The notes: generated from the letters alone by a model not told the origin. A stretch of DNA of 64,000 nucleotides from Nothopassalora personata (GCA_033816765.1 CM066297.1:1048573-1112572), one strand, 5' to 3'; shown: positions 1 through 10,143, numbered from the stretch's first letter. Numbers and translations are program-made.

Positions 1-2
1 GC

Positions 3-455
3 TCTTCTCGCCCCCAACCACCCCAAAATGACGCCGACGAAGAAGTCCCACGCCCGGGCCAGGGAGGTTTCTCCATGCCCTCCGGCTTCCCCTGGAGCGC
101 CTTCGGGTTTGGCGGAAATGCCAAATCGGAAGAAGACGCGAACCGCTATAGTAATGAGCAGTTTGGAAGTGTGTTTGAGGAGATGATGCAGGATGAGGGG
201 ATGGCGGATGGGGATCGACAACCTACCAAGGCGTTCTGGAGCTTGGTGGGAGGGGTTAGTGGTGGTGCTATGGGGTTCATTGTTGCGAATGTGCCTGGAG
301 CAATTGCGGGTGCAGTCGCGGGGAATAGGTTGGGGGCGATTAGGGATAAGAGGGGGAAGAGTGTGTATAGTGTTTTTCAGGAGTTGGATCAGCCGGCGAA
401 GATGAAGATGTTGAGTGAGTTGGCGCAGAAGGTGTTTGCGCATGCTATTAGTTGA
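3..455 (+). CDS. C-terminal part of a DnaJ (J-domain)-associated fungal protein, 5' end outside window
   Basis: The frame is open from base 3, so the true start lies upstream of the window; the internal ATG at 75 is probably not the start. The visible 150 residues contain an FPWSAFGF segment, an acidic stretch around EEMMQDEGM, a Gly/Ala-rich hydrophobic helix pair (GAMGFIVANVPGAIAGAVAG) and a basic GAIRDKRGKSV motif before an amphipathic tail. From memory this arrangement is the C-terminal region of a conserved fungal DnaJ-domain protein, in which the Gly-rich part may be membrane-associated. The J domain itself is not in the window, so a chaperone role is inferred from family resemblance. 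TGA ends the frame at 453-455. It runs convergently toward EMC2, only about 110 bp away. Confidence 0.55.
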   Translation, partial: SSRPQPPQNDADEEVPRPGQGGFSMPSGFPWSAFGFGGNAKSEEDANRYSNEQFGSVFEEMMQDEGMADGDRQPTKAFWSLVGGVSGGAMGFIVANVPGAIAGAVAGNRLGAIRDKRGKSVYSVFQELDQPAKMKMLSELAQKVFAHAIS

Positions 456-564
456 TTGAGGTGATGCTTTAGGGGGGTTTGAAGCTGGGAATTAGGGAGA
501 GGACGTATGATGGATATAGATGATACCACGACAGTAGCTTGCGAAGGAGCCAGAGACTGTTATT

Positions 565-1609
565 TTATCGTTGGATCTTTTGCGTATCTCGGTCCAAGAG
601 CTCTCGTGCTGCTGTTAGTTCGCATGCATTGTATCCATCCCAGCCCTTCTCGCCTGCCGTGCCCTTTCGCACGATCTTTGCTAGCTTTGCTGTCGCGAGT
701 TCGTTTAGCTTTGTCACTTGCTCGATACTCGGCGGTGCCAATTCTCCAGTTACAGGATCCGACGCCACTGTCAGCGACTTCTTCGTACTCGACAATATGT
801 CCAAAAGTCTCGTAGTTGTCTGCCATCAAGTCAGCCCACCATCGCTCAGACCAGATGCCTTCACTTACCAGCTTCAGCCCGTAGTATCCTCTCAAATAAT
901 CGTCGCAAAGCTCCACGCTCCTACAAAATCTCCTCATACTATCCGCCAACGTCTTCAACTGCTCCCCACCACCGTCCCTACTTCTCGCCTGCAAGAAAAG
1001 CACCTCGCCAAGCTTCGCTTGCACATTCCACGCATTCGGCGTAACCAGCAACACCTCCTCCAAACAGAACACCGCCTGCTCCCACAACCCCTCCTGCACA
1101 TACAAATCCCCCAGCTCCGCCCACGCCTCCGCATCAGTAGGACTCGAATCCAGCAGATTTGTCAACGCCTGAATCGCATCCGCTACTTTCCCCTGACTTC
1201 TCAGCAGCGCGCATCTCCTCTTCCTGATCGCGAAAGCTGTAGGATCTTCCTTAAGGATCTCCTCGTAATGCCGCATTACGTTGTCGAGCTCTTCTGGAGT
1301 TTTGGCGGTGGCTTCTGCGTACAGTCCTCGCAGAGCGGCGACGCGCTCGTTGGTGGGGCCGAAGCGGTCGGTGAGTTCTTCGAGGTAGAGGTATGCGCTT
1401 TTGTTGTCGCCGGTGCGGAGGCAGGAGAGGAGGATGTTTTCGTAGGAGGCCCATTTTTCTTGGGATTCGTTGTTGAGGAAGAGGGAGAGTGGGTAGGGGA
1501 GGGACCAGCCGGATTGCGATTTGTAGTAGGTTGGTGCTTGTTGGCTAAGGGCAAGGGCCTCAGAGGGGGAAGCTGTCGTGGGAGGGGTGAGGAGGAGGGA
1601 GGTGGACAT
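565..1609 (-). CDS. EMC2: ER membrane protein complex subunit 2 (TPR protein)
   Basis: Two exons on the minus strand: 1609-869 and 819-565, with a 49-bp GTAAGT...CAG intron (868-820) in phase 0; about 331 aa. EMC2 is the cytosolic TPR scaffold of the ER membrane complex that inserts and stabilises transmembrane helices (family knowledge). The sequence shows tandem TPR-like helices (for example AIQALTNLLDSSPTDAEAWAELGDLY, then LWEQAVFCLEEVLLVTPNAW) and the conserved C-terminal block KLNELATAKLAKIVRKG. Without splicing, the first-exon frame runs into unrelated sequence; the second exon restores the family C-terminus, which supports the intron. The start at 1609 (MSTSLLL) is preferred over an in-frame upstream extension to 2077 because that extension overlaps the ATG5 gene and looks non-coding. 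It shares a 278-bp divergent promoter with ATG5. Confidence 0.9.
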
Positions 1610-1887
1610 CTTGGCGGTCGGCTGTATTTGTTGCCGGACCGGAGAGGGTTGGCGATAGTCTGGTGTCCGGTAGGAGGTGAAGGTATGTAATTGCACATGA
1701 AAGTCAAGCAAGCTGTCTCGGTTGAACGCGGAGACCACCCCGACCCCAGCACGGCAGATGTCAGGCACCACCACCTCAGCTCGCTCTCTCAACAAACAAC
1801 ACCATCCATCGTGTCTTCTATCGCGGAGCTTTCGATGATCATCATGACCGAAAGGACAAACCACATTCACTTTGTTAGCCATCGGTA

Positions 1888-2909
1888 ATGCCTGCGTCAG
1901 CCAGTAGTATCGCCACTTTGCAATCCAAGATATGGAGCGGATCCCTCGCCCTAGAGATTCGCCTCGCATCATCCGACTGCCGCACATACAATGAGTCGGA
2001 GCCGTATTATGTGCAGTATCCACGACTGTCATATCTGGCGTTTCTACTGCCGCGGTTGCACAGCTTCTTCTCACCAAGTCTGATCAACCCCGAGGTCTTG
2101 GCCCACGATGCATGGTTGTCCTTCGAAGATGTGCCTCTGAAGTGGCACTATCCGCTGGGACTGCTTTACGATCTGTTTTCCGGCGCAGAGCCTGCTGATC
2201 TGGAACCCCCTGGTGCTGGTGATGCCTCCCTGATCGTGGCTCAGACAAGCGCGAGTGTTTCTACCATACCCTGGAAGTTGACGATACATTACACCGACTT
2301 CCCGGACGAGCAGCTTATTCAGCTCGATACCGAGGGCAGGGCAATGCAAGACATGTTCATCAACAGCGTCAAGGAGGCAGACTTTGTGAGAAATGGCACG
2401 GCAAGAACGATCATGCTGATGAGCAAAGACGATTCCGACAATCTTTGGCAGTCGGTGCAGCAGCGTGAGTGACGTGAAACCCAGAAGGTATCAATTATCA
2501 ATCTCCTGACCACATCTCAGACAACCTACAGCTCTTCAACTCTGTCAACAGCAAGCTGCTCAACCCACCAGGTGTGGAACTTCGCCACGTTCCTATCAAG
2601 ATCTATCTGCCGACTTCAGCCAGCAAACAGGCAACAGAGACTATACCCGAAGAAGGTGCACCGCCAGGACATCTGCGCGTCGTTCAGTCGCTTGTGCCGC
2701 TGCAGCTTCCGTCGAGGCAACCCCAAACCCTCGGCACAGCATTGAACAGCGTTCTGCCAACCATCTTCCCAAGTCGACGAAGTCCCATCTATGCACGACC
2801 GGTCTTGCATGGCGCATCCGTGCCCTTGGGCGCTCGCCTTGATGAACTTGGTAAAGCAGTGGCGTACACTGATGGCTTTCTGCATGTGGCTGTGGTAATG
2901 CATGGCTGA
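1888..2909 (+). CDS. ATG5: Autophagy protein Atg5
   Basis: Two exons, 1888-2464 and 2521-2909, joined across a 56-bp GTGAGT...CAG intron in phase 1; 321 aa. Atg5 is covalently joined to Atg12 and, with Atg16, acts as the E3-like complex that lipidates Atg8 on the growing autophagosome membrane. Recognisable family blocks are IWSGSLALEIRLA at the N-terminus, PRLSYLAFLLPRLHSFF, VPLKWHYPLGLLYDL, LTIHYTDFP, FINSVKEADF and, after the intron, LLNPPGVELRHVPIKIYLP. Lys162 in SVKEADF corresponds to the Atg12 acceptor lysine of the family. Length and domain order match other filamentous-fungal Atg5 proteins, and no damage is seen. It is divergent from EMC2. Confidence 0.95.
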
Positions 2910-3104
2910 TAGAAGCAAGCACGAATCTCGACGAAAGCTTAGTCTATTGCTGCTTACCATTATTATTAGCGTATTGTCGGCGATCTGATTCAGCGGGCTG
3001 CTACCTCTCGAGCTCGTCGGGTGATTGTGGTTACATGACCATAACGGTACAGACTCAAATTATTCGCCGACAGTGCAAAGCGGCTCGATAAGCTGCTGAA
3101 AACC

Positions 3105-3823
3105 ATGGCGAATATCCAGCTCCCCACAGGAAATAGCAGTACACGTATCATCAAGAGCCCCCAATGGCCTCTCCTGGCGCGATGTCGCACGCGCTGACTT
3201 GCACGCCTTCCAACAGAGCTTCGCTGGCAGATCTACGAATGTCTCACAGTCACGGTGAAAGACGAGCTAAATATATTCGCGACCACTGCAAGTGCGGCTA
3301 CGGCTACACTAGCTGCGACACAGTTAAGCCTAAGGATTGGCAGGATGCTGACTGCGACTGCAGCGGTGGATCTGAAGCATGGCTGTACCCGGTGTTCCCT
3401 GGAACTACAGTCTTGCAACAAGACAGCCTGACTCTGACGAACCTTTTCATGGCGTTGCCCCATCTTGATCCTGATTTGAGACTTCTGGACATTCTTTGTT
3501 TCAGATGGCGGGATTACGTGCCACATTCTCTAGTCAACCACTTGCACATTACTATGAGGTTCCTACACATCGCACAGTGTCGAGGCATCGTCCCGAAGAT
3601 CGCCATTGATTTTGAAGCTTTAGAAGTCGAAGACATGCGCTCCTTGTTGAACTTTCTCAAAGCCATAGAATATTGCGGACTCACACTCCGACCTTCACTC
3701 CGGATTACATGGCCTACTTTGTGCGATTTCAGAAGTGCAGATCCAGAACAGTACGGAGAGCTGCGAAAGCACCTTGAAAGGACCGGCCACTTCCTCAAAA
3801 CTCACGGTGGCTGGCAAGCGTGA
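3105..3823 (+). pseudogene. Copy A of a tandem F-box-like (LPxELRxxIY) gene family, apparently degenerate
   Basis: The frame from ATG 3105 carries the fungal F-box-like signature LPTELRWQIYECL but is interrupted by TGA at 3195-3197, just before the motif, and again at 3429-3431. The rest of the protein continues in another frame (roughly 3432-3823: LTNLFMALPHLDPDLRLLDILCF ... PKIAIDFEALEVEDMRSLL ... ITWPTLCDFR) and ends at TGA 3821-3823. The same second half recurs in the two following copies, which shows that this frame was once translated. Function is unknown; proteins with this N-terminal motif often have an F-box-like fold (general knowledge). An intron around 3400 cannot be excluded, so this may be a poorly resolved gene rather than a dead one. 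Confidence 0.45.
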
Positions 3824-3883
3824 GAATTGGCTCGACTCAGCGTTCCCGGGTAACAAGACAGCACGACATGATGCTTTGATGCG

Positions 3884-4278
3884 TCGACTTTGATCAACGC
3901 ATTCGCAGCTGCGCCCTCACTTTGGTCAGACGCGAAATTGCTCAACATAATATGCTTTGAGGAAGGCCCTATTCCAACGACAGCACTCCTTTCTACGCCC
4001 CAACATCTCGACAATATAACGACTCTCTTACACCACGCTCGATCCCAGCATCCTACCCAAATCTCGCCATCGATCTAGGATTCTGGGGCGACGACATTAT
4101 CCACGACCTTTGCCGCGTCCTGGAATACATACAGGATCATGAAATCAACTTTAACCTCGCGGTCCGCACGGAATGGCCTTCGTGGCGGGACATCGGTAAC
4201 GACACGGTCAAAGTTATCTCGCGCATCGAGGTGTATGCGAAGCTGGAAAGAGCCTCCAAAGTACTGGCAGGTATCTGA
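3884..4278 (+). pseudogene. Copy B of the tandem F-box-like family, truncated and frameshifted
   Basis: This region encodes a diverged relative of the second half of copy A. STLINAFAAAPSLWSDAKLLNIICF aligns with LTNLFMALPHLDPDLRLLDILCF, and PNLAIDLGFWGDDIIHDLCRVLEYI aligns with PKIAIDFEALEVEDMRSLLNFLKAI; both are followed by a TEWPSW / ITWPTL block. The two parts lie in different frames, with a single-base shift near 4050-4053. No LPxELR half is visible upstream, so the copy looks 5'-truncated. It ends at TGA 4276-4278. Confidence 0.45.
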
Positions 4279-4779
4279 AAGCAAGAGGCTGTCCGCCGAA
4301 TTTTTTAATGTGAGCTACCACACGTGCTACGACATCGAGGACTGTCTTCTGCCACCGCCTGGCACCGGTTATGAGATGAAGCTTGTTGGTGTGGCTGCGA
4401 CGGACAAGTCCTGCTTTCGTTGCAATCAGACAAAGTAGAGGATGCTGGCTGGTGCCCCCTGCTCTGTACCGAGGGCTTAGCCTGTTAATTGTTGCGCATA
4501 CCAGCTTCATGCTTTGCGGTGGGCAGCGGAGTACCAGCTTGTCAGGTCACTGGAAATTATTCTTTCTCTTCTCGCAGGACCGTCTGCAACATACAAGCAT
4601 CATGTCGGACAAAACAACGGCCACTCTCAGTGAGGTAATAGAAAGCGATAGACTATCGACTTTGCAACAGCAGACACCATACAGCGACCTGGGGTTGTCG
4701 CAACCAAACCGTCGGAGCTTTTGAGGGCTGCAAGCTTAACAAAAGAATCACGAAATCACCAACTGCGTCACGGCCATCT

Positions 4780-5712
4780 CCGCGCCATGATCTGCGTCTT
4801 TGGAGACTGCCACTAGGTGTTCGCTTGCAGATCTATGATCATATTGCCACGCCAGCCCACCGCCCTGAACACGTTCGGGATCGCTGCGCTTGCCAGTATA
4901 ATAAGCACAAGATATTCGATCGTCGTCTCTAGTCCGAGTCCAAATGCAGATTCCGTGAACATTCTTGGCTCCACACTGCCTTCTCTGATGTCGCGACCAC
5001 CCGACACGATACGAAAAGCTTAATGACACTCTTTGCCGTATTCCTCAACCTACGGATAGATGCACAGTTACTGAGATCACTCTCTTCCAGGGATTCAGTC
5101 CCAACGGACTCACAAGAGAGCACGGAAACAGCTTACATGACTCCGGAGAGCTTCCGCGCATTCACTCGTCTGTCAGACAACCCGCAATCTGAAGACATTC
5201 CAGCGCATATCGTCATGGACTGCAGCAGGTGGCAGGAGAAAGATTCTTGCAACCTTCTTGATTCTATTGTCAAGAACGACTTCAGACTCAAGCTGATGGT
5301 GAGGTTGGAATGGTGTGCTTATGGGCATTGGTGGAGTCAGAGACCACAGACGGAGCTGAGGGAGTCAAGTCGAGAGGTGGTGGCCTGCGGATCTATTTTG
5401 AGAGCCACCTCTGCTGCGTTTCCGACTATGGACCTCTGCCGCTGCCTTCGGGCGAGTCGGAGATCAAGCTTCTTGGCAGATATGCCGACTGTCAGTTATG
5501 CCTGTGATACGATGCTTTCCGACTGTCGGGTGCAGCATCTTAGGGATTTGATTTCGAGAAGCGTAGCATTCGACAACAACGGCAAACAGATCGCCGCCAG
5601 GGCTTCTGGCAGGAGGACCAGATTCCTTCAGCACTGGAGAACCTTCGCCCCTCATCTTTTCATTGCATCTTCAATTCTCAGACAAGACTTTCGCTTTTGT
5701 CACGATCTTTAG
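4780..5712 (+). pseudogene. Copy C of the tandem F-box-like family, one in-frame TAG
   Basis: One frame runs from about 4780 through LRLWRLPLGVRLQIYDHI (the same LPxxxRxQIY motif as copy A), is cut by TAG at 4930-4932, and then continues uninterrupted to TAG 5710-5712. The second half contains IPAHIVMDCSRWQEKDSCNLL and LMVRLEW, matching PKIAIDFEALEVEDMRSLL and RITWPT in copy A. The TAG could be a former CAG (C-to-T in a CpA context). A shorter intact reading frame from ATG 5023 (229 codons) could still be expressed. No start codon is obvious for the full frame; an upstream exon at ATG 4602 (MSDKTTATLSE) is possible. Function is unknown. Confidence 0.45.
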
Positions 5713-5820
5713 CTCGTCAATTGAAGCCTTTCATGGCTCCATCGAACGCGGATGACCGATTTTGATAACGACCGCGAACAGGAGCCACAGGCCTGCTTGA
5801 CGGCCGTGACCGTTGGGCGG

Positions 5821-5846
5821 GCGCGGATGCGGATGCGGATGCGGAC
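5821..5846. repeat. Short GCGGAT hexamer tandem repeat
   Basis: Four near-perfect GCGGAT units sit about 150 bp upstream of the small gene at 5991. This is a simple repeat with no evident function. Confidence 0.7.
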
Positions 5847-5990
5847 TCGCTCTGCGGCTCTGTCGTCTTTGCCAGCATGTCATCGTACAGACCAAATATG
5901 TGCTATCAAGACTTTGATCTGAGGAAGTCAGGACGCCTATAAGAGCCCCGGACCCGGTCTCAGATGTTCGTTAGAATCTAAATCGCCAAC

Positions 5991-6316
5991 ATGGCGAAGC
6001 TCGAGATATCCGAGCCTGTGGATCGTTCCAAGCCAGTGGACGGATCTCGGCTTGCTGGCAAGGATGCCGTTGTTCCCGGAGGTCAGTATCAACTTCTTGG
6101 TCTTTGTTGCCTAGACACAGAAGTCTGACTGTCATATAGGCGCGAGCGGATTAGATCAGACCTATGTCAGGGCACTGGTAGCTGCAAAGTGAGTCCCAGC
6201 TGAGTGGACAAGGAACCAAAGAAAGCCATGAGCTGACGAAGGTCGCACTTAGCGTACACGTATGCTTTGGATATGACGAGGAAGGCGAGAGTGTGATAAG
6301 TTGGCCGCAGAACTGA
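5991..6316 (+). CDS. Small 67-aa protein from three exons, unknown function
   Basis: I assembled this from splice signals, because no long open frame exists here. The exons are 5991-6081, 6140-6188 and 6253-6316. Intron 1 (GTCAGT...TATAG, 58 bp) and intron 2 (GTGAGT...CTTAG, 64 bp) each carry a CTGAC branch-like site shortly before the acceptor. Joined, they give an uninterrupted 67-residue protein that starts MAKLEISEPVDRSK and ends EGESVISWPQN. A TATAAGA box lies at about 5938-5945, roughly 50 bp before the ATG. No domain is recognised; the protein is soluble and mildly acidic with no signal peptide. Without transcript data, chance pairing of splice sites remains possible. Confidence 0.5.
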
Positions 6317-6416
6317 AAGGGTAGGGTTCTTCCAAAATCCCTTGCATAGTTTAGCTGACGCCCTTTTCATTAATGTGTACAGCGCTCCTCACAGATATCA
6401 ACACCGGAATACAAAC

Positions 6417-7307
6417 TTACACTCCTTTAGCGTGGCCGCTCTGGTCACGTCTTAAAACTTCCTCCTCCTCTGCTCTCCACTCTCCACCAATTACCTTTTC
6501 TTCCTCCTCGTCCCACCGAATCTCCGCGCACCTCTTCTCCCTGTTCCGATCTTGCAACCACGTCGCCGCAACACTCCCACTCCTCTCCCTCACCTCCTGT
6601 ACAGCTTTCTTCGGCCGAAGACTCACCCCATGATCCGCCCCTCTCACCACACAGAGCCACGTCCGCGCTTTCATCTTTTCTCTCAGTTCGTTGAGCATCT
6701 GCAAGTCACACATCTTGTCCTCACTCCCAATAACAAAAAGCACATCCACCTCTCCAGCCACGTCAAGAAGGATCTGCTCTCTCCGCTCCGGCTCCCGCTT
6801 CTCCCCATGACTCCCAGCCATGAGCGGATAAGAGACCAGCACTAGGGCTTCCGGAGACGGATCGAGTTCGAGCGCTGTCAGGACGGCAGCGCGAGCGCCC
6901 ATGCTGCGGCCTCCCAGCGCCACACTGCTCTTCCCCGGCGTAGCTTCTGCATGCTCAAGCACCGTATGGAAGGCTTTGATCCTGTTCTTGAGGTTCATGG
7001 GGCCTTGGAATGAGACGATTGGGGAGATTGTGCTGAAACCTGCCGCGAAATCACGACATGCTGGGGAGTCGATGCCGCCGCCTGCGCCGTGGGTGAAGAT
7101 GAGAGGCGGAGGCGTGCCTTCCAAGCCTTGTCTTTCGCAAGCGATTTCTTTTTCGCCGAAGGGGATGGTGAAGTGGGCTATGGTGTCTTCATGGATGGCG
7201 CTGGTTGGACCCATGAGGTCCGTTGCAGCGAGCTGTTCTTCGACATCTTTCGGCTGTTCTCCATGCTCGGCGTCTTTATTCTTCTTTGCTTTCTTCCGTG
7301 GTGGCAT
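6417..7307 (-). CDS. KANL3/Tex30-like alpha/beta-hydrolase
   Basis: Single exon; 296 aa from the ATG at 7307 (MPPRKKAKKNK, a basic nuclear-localisation-like start). An in-frame ATG at 7364 would add 19 residues of unlikely sequence. The fold is an alpha/beta hydrolase of the KANL3/Tex30 group: a PLIFTHGAGGG strand-oxyanion loop at about residues 68-78, the nucleophile elbow GGRSMGAR with Ser135, a VLFVIGSEDKMCD strand, and ADHGVS with the likely catalytic His. The substrate is not known for the family. KANL3 proteins in animals are subunits of a histone acetyltransferase complex, but the fungal members resemble the small stand-alone Tex30 type. The C-terminus is Glu/Arg-rich. It is convergent with the small gene at 5991. 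Confidence 0.75.
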   Translation of the reverse strand: MPPRKKAKKNKDAEHGEQPKDVEEQLAATDLMGPTSAIHEDTIAHFTIPFGEKEIACERQGLEGTPPPLIFTHGAGGGIDSPACRDFAAGFSTISPIVSFQGPMNLKNRIKAFHTVLEHAEATPGKSSVALGGRSMGARAAVLTALELDPSPEALVLVSYPLMAGSHGEKREPERREQILLDVAGEVDVLFVIGSEDKMCDLQMLNELREKMKARTWLCVVRGADHGVSLRPKKAVQEVRERSGSVAATWLQDRNREKRCAEIRWDEEEEKVIGGEWRAEEEEVLRRDQSGHAKGV

Positions 7308-7364
7308 GTTTGTGTATCGGTACCTTCCTGCATGTGCTTCAACTGCGATGTAGGGGATCGACAA

Positions 7365-7819
7365 GGATCACGGCTTGGGTGACGTCAAATCCCTGTCGAT
7401 TGAGAGCTCAGTCTGAGATCAACTCATATGGGTGAGCGTCATGTGTTCGAGCTGATCGTCGTGATCTTCAGGAACGTAGCCTTACGTGCAATCAGAAAGG
7501 GAGTCTATACCCTGCTGCGATTGTGCCCGACCGGGGCCGAAAGCACAGCCGTTAGCGGCCGCGCCACGTATGCGAAGGGGCATTGCTGGAACGACTTCAC
7601 TTCGCGAATGTACTGCTTGCCATTCGAGTGATGTATTAGCTCTGTCGTGGCATCTGCTTTCGCGATCTCTGCTGTCGTATCACTCCCTCGGCTTATCTGT
7701 GGTCGTGGATATTCCCACTGCTCGAAGCGCTTCACTCTCCACCAAACCACGCAGTGAGGTGCCCCCGAATGCCCTTCGATCCTCTCCACCAAAACGCACA
7801 GCTCGAGCATCATCCCGTC
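7365..7819. other. Intergenic, no gene seen
   Basis: Between the hydrolase start and the 134-aa gene. Only short overlapping frames are present; none has recognisable protein character. Confidence 0.5.
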
Positions 7820-8224
7820 CTACCGTCCCTTAGCACCGACCGATCCATCCCGCGAGCTTCCATCCATCTCACTGCTGCTTGCCCTCGAATCGACTCGCTC
7901 ATGCTCAGCAGCACCACTACCTATCAAGCTATTACCGAGACCGCTCCTTGGATACTGAACTGGGTGTTGCACAACACGCTTCTTAGGTGCTGCACTCTCC
8001 ATAGCAGCCTTCTGAGATCTTGGGCCGGTAGGCGGCTGAGTACCTTGGAAAGACCATTGCTGCGCGGTCGGCTTAAGAACCGGCTTCTTGGAAGCGACGA
8101 TCGGCGTGTTATTGTTGGTGGTACTGCAGCTAAGCTCCTTAAACCACTCCTCGTCGTCCTCGAAGGAGCGTGCGGCTTCGAAGCTGCGGCGGTATGCCTC
8201 GAGTTCGGCAGGTGTCATGGGCAT
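7820..8224 (-). CDS. Hypothetical 134-aa protein
   Basis: A single frame from ATG 8224. The N-terminal 30 residues (TPAELEAYRRSFEAARSFEDDEEWFKEL) form a clear amphipathic, acidic helix; the remainder is Ser/Pro/Gln-rich and probably disordered (QQWSFQGTQPPTGPRSQK ... SSEMDGSSRDGS). No known domain, signal peptide or membrane segment. The conserved-looking helical N-terminus argues that it is real, and the low-complexity tail is typical of small lineage-specific fungal proteins. Additional exons cannot be excluded. Confidence 0.5.
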   Translation of the reverse strand: MPMTPAELEAYRRSFEAARSFEDDEEWFKELSCSTTNNNTPIVASKKPVLKPTAQQWSFQGTQPPTGPRSQKAAMESAAPKKRVVQHPVQYPRSGLGNSLIGSGAAEHERVDSRASSSEMDGSSRDGSVGAKGR

Positions 8225-8562
8225 TGTGGCTGCTCTGCTTGTGCGTATGCGGGTGTAAGGATGTGGTTGTGTTTGCTGGTGGAGAAGATTGTGCGCGTGG
8301 TTGTATGCTTGTTTGTTGATTACGTGTGAGGTTTGCTATTCCAAAGTGTAGGTGAGAGGGCGGATGAAGTATTGGCTGTCGCTGCGAGTGAGTGAGTGTG
8401 CGAGTGAGCGTGGCTGCTTGTTCTGGAAATATGCTTACGGCATGATCCGAAAAGATCTATCGCCATCTCAAACATGCAGGCACGCTCTGTGCCGACATTT
8501 GCAGTTTCCGCTGAACAAGTTACTGGTATCGACGAAGATAATGCTGACTTCAAGCAAATTCA

Positions 8563-9777
8563 TCAAATAAGGCGACCATCATAGGCGGTTTGCAACAAGC
8601 TCTGATGACCAGCGAAGCCTATAAAACCCGGCGAGACAGCGATATGCTCGTTGAAAGCCTCCTCCCTTGACGCCTTGCTTATCTTGGTAACGGCATCGAA
8701 GACCGGTGCTATGCTCCAGTCGACTCTTCGTCGCCGGGCGTGTGTACAGCACAGCGCTCAAGTAATGTCACGCAAGCTTGCTTCTTTGACGAACGCTTCC
8801 AACTTGGGATCATCGTCGAACCCTGTTCTAATGACTTCGAGCTTCTTATAAGTTGCTGGCTGTCGCCGCTGCACGGTATCCTCGAGTAAAGGTTCTTGCT
8901 CTGCCCTGCCTTCATGGCGTAAGATGTACGCCGCCCGAAGTAAGTCAATTGAAAAGGCACTGGGGGTTGGCGATTCGGCCTTGTCCCAGATCGCCTCTTC
9001 AAGACGGGGTCTTCGGAGTCTGAGATCGAGAATGGATTGTGCGTCTGGTAACGTCGGGTGTTAAAGCACAGAACGAGCGCGTTACTGTGCGACAGCATTG
9101 AGATCGTTATCCAATCGATGCGCACAAGTCTGGAGTGCTTCGAACAGAGCCGGGTCGTAAATAGGACATGTCCTTGTCTGAATGATGCTTGTAATGGCAG
9201 CACCAGTTCCCATCAATTACGGCCCCGAGCGATCGTGCTGAGTACACATTTCAACGGCTCGGAAGAAACACCGAAATGCAGGATCAGGATTACCTTGAGC
9301 AGACCAAGCGTGCACGCCAGCTGTCAAAGCGCCTAAAACTCTATGCTTCCAACGACGATATGGTTTGTCCGATGTTGTCTCCAGCCATTTCCACATCTAT
9401 TCTTCCAATCCTTCGCCCACGATCGACCATGCCAGTTTGCTCAGAAAACCTTTGTCAGGCAGGAGCATATGCCATTACTCCTGCGGCTGAATCCGTACCC
9501 AAGACAGAATCCTGCCTCCCGCCTTCGTCTGGCGGAGGACTTCGCGCTGCTCTACCAGAGGCAGATGTTCGAGGTCTTTCTTGCGATGCTCCAGTACCGC
9601 ACGTGCATCATCCACAATCGCTGTACCAGCCTCTGCGCGCTTTACGAAGTCTTCGATGCTGAGACGCGGGCCTATATAGACCAATTACGTGTACTGCGGT
9701 GTTGGATGGGAAGGGGCATAAACGTCCGGGATTGCAAGCGTTGACAGGATCGTGGTCTCAATGCTATCGCCCGCCAT
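8563..9777 (-). pseudogene. 405-codon gene remnant in one frame with seven premature stops (RIP-like decay)
   Basis: Reading the minus strand in one frame from ATG 9777 (MAGDSIETTILSTLAIPDVY) to TGA 8565-8563 gives convincing protein throughout. It is cut by TAA 9687-9685, TAA 9477-9475, TAG 9399-9397, TAA 9219-9217, TAA 9084-9082, TAA 9063-9061 and TGA 8760-8758. There is no frame change anywhere. Protein-like blocks include LSIEDFVKRAEAGTAIVDDA, MLLPDKGFLSKLAWSIVGEG, PDPAFRCFFRAVEM and FSIDLLRAAYILRHEGRAEQ. Five TAA and one TAG fit former CAA/CAG Gln codons (CpA to TpA), and the TGA fits CGA, which is the signature of repeat-induced point mutation. The family resembles a conserved hypothetical fungal helical protein that I cannot name. 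Confidence 0.6.
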
Positions 9778-10143
9778 GGTGAAGCAATCTGTCTACCGGT
9801 GCTGACGGTGCGCAGCAATGCATGGTAACGAAAGCTGTGTAGAGGAAGAGGAGAGGAACAGGAGAGGTAGAATGAGAGATACTGTGGAAGGAGCGCCAAG
9901 CAAACGCGAAGCCACGAAAGTCAATTGCTTCATCCCTGTCGTCGAACTTTACTGGAATATTGAGCGAAGTGCCATAACGAGAAGAAGAGTGAGACCTGTC
10001 CATGCCGCCTATCAACAACACTTAACGCCCCACCAATGCCTATATACAAACGAAACCAATCTCGGGGTAGTCCATAAACACGACCCACGCCATCACAGCG
10101 CCTCGGTACAGCGGCTCGTCCATGTCCACACATGAACTGCTTC
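9778..10143. other. Intergenic, no gene seen
   Basis: Lies between the decayed gene and the zinc-ribbon gene. Overlapping short frames only; probably the pseudogene's old promoter plus the 3' flank of the neighbour. Confidence 0.5.

Noticed and set aside
539..1690. 383-codon plus-strand frame opposite EMC2
   Set aside because: Antisense shadow of a confidently identified gene; composition is that of a reversed coding frame.
8563..9777. Programmed stop-codon readthrough or a reassigned code as the explanation for the seven stops
   Set aside because: Neighbouring genes use standard stops normally and have none internally; readthrough of seven stops, mostly TAA, is not credible, whereas C-to-T decay explains all of them.
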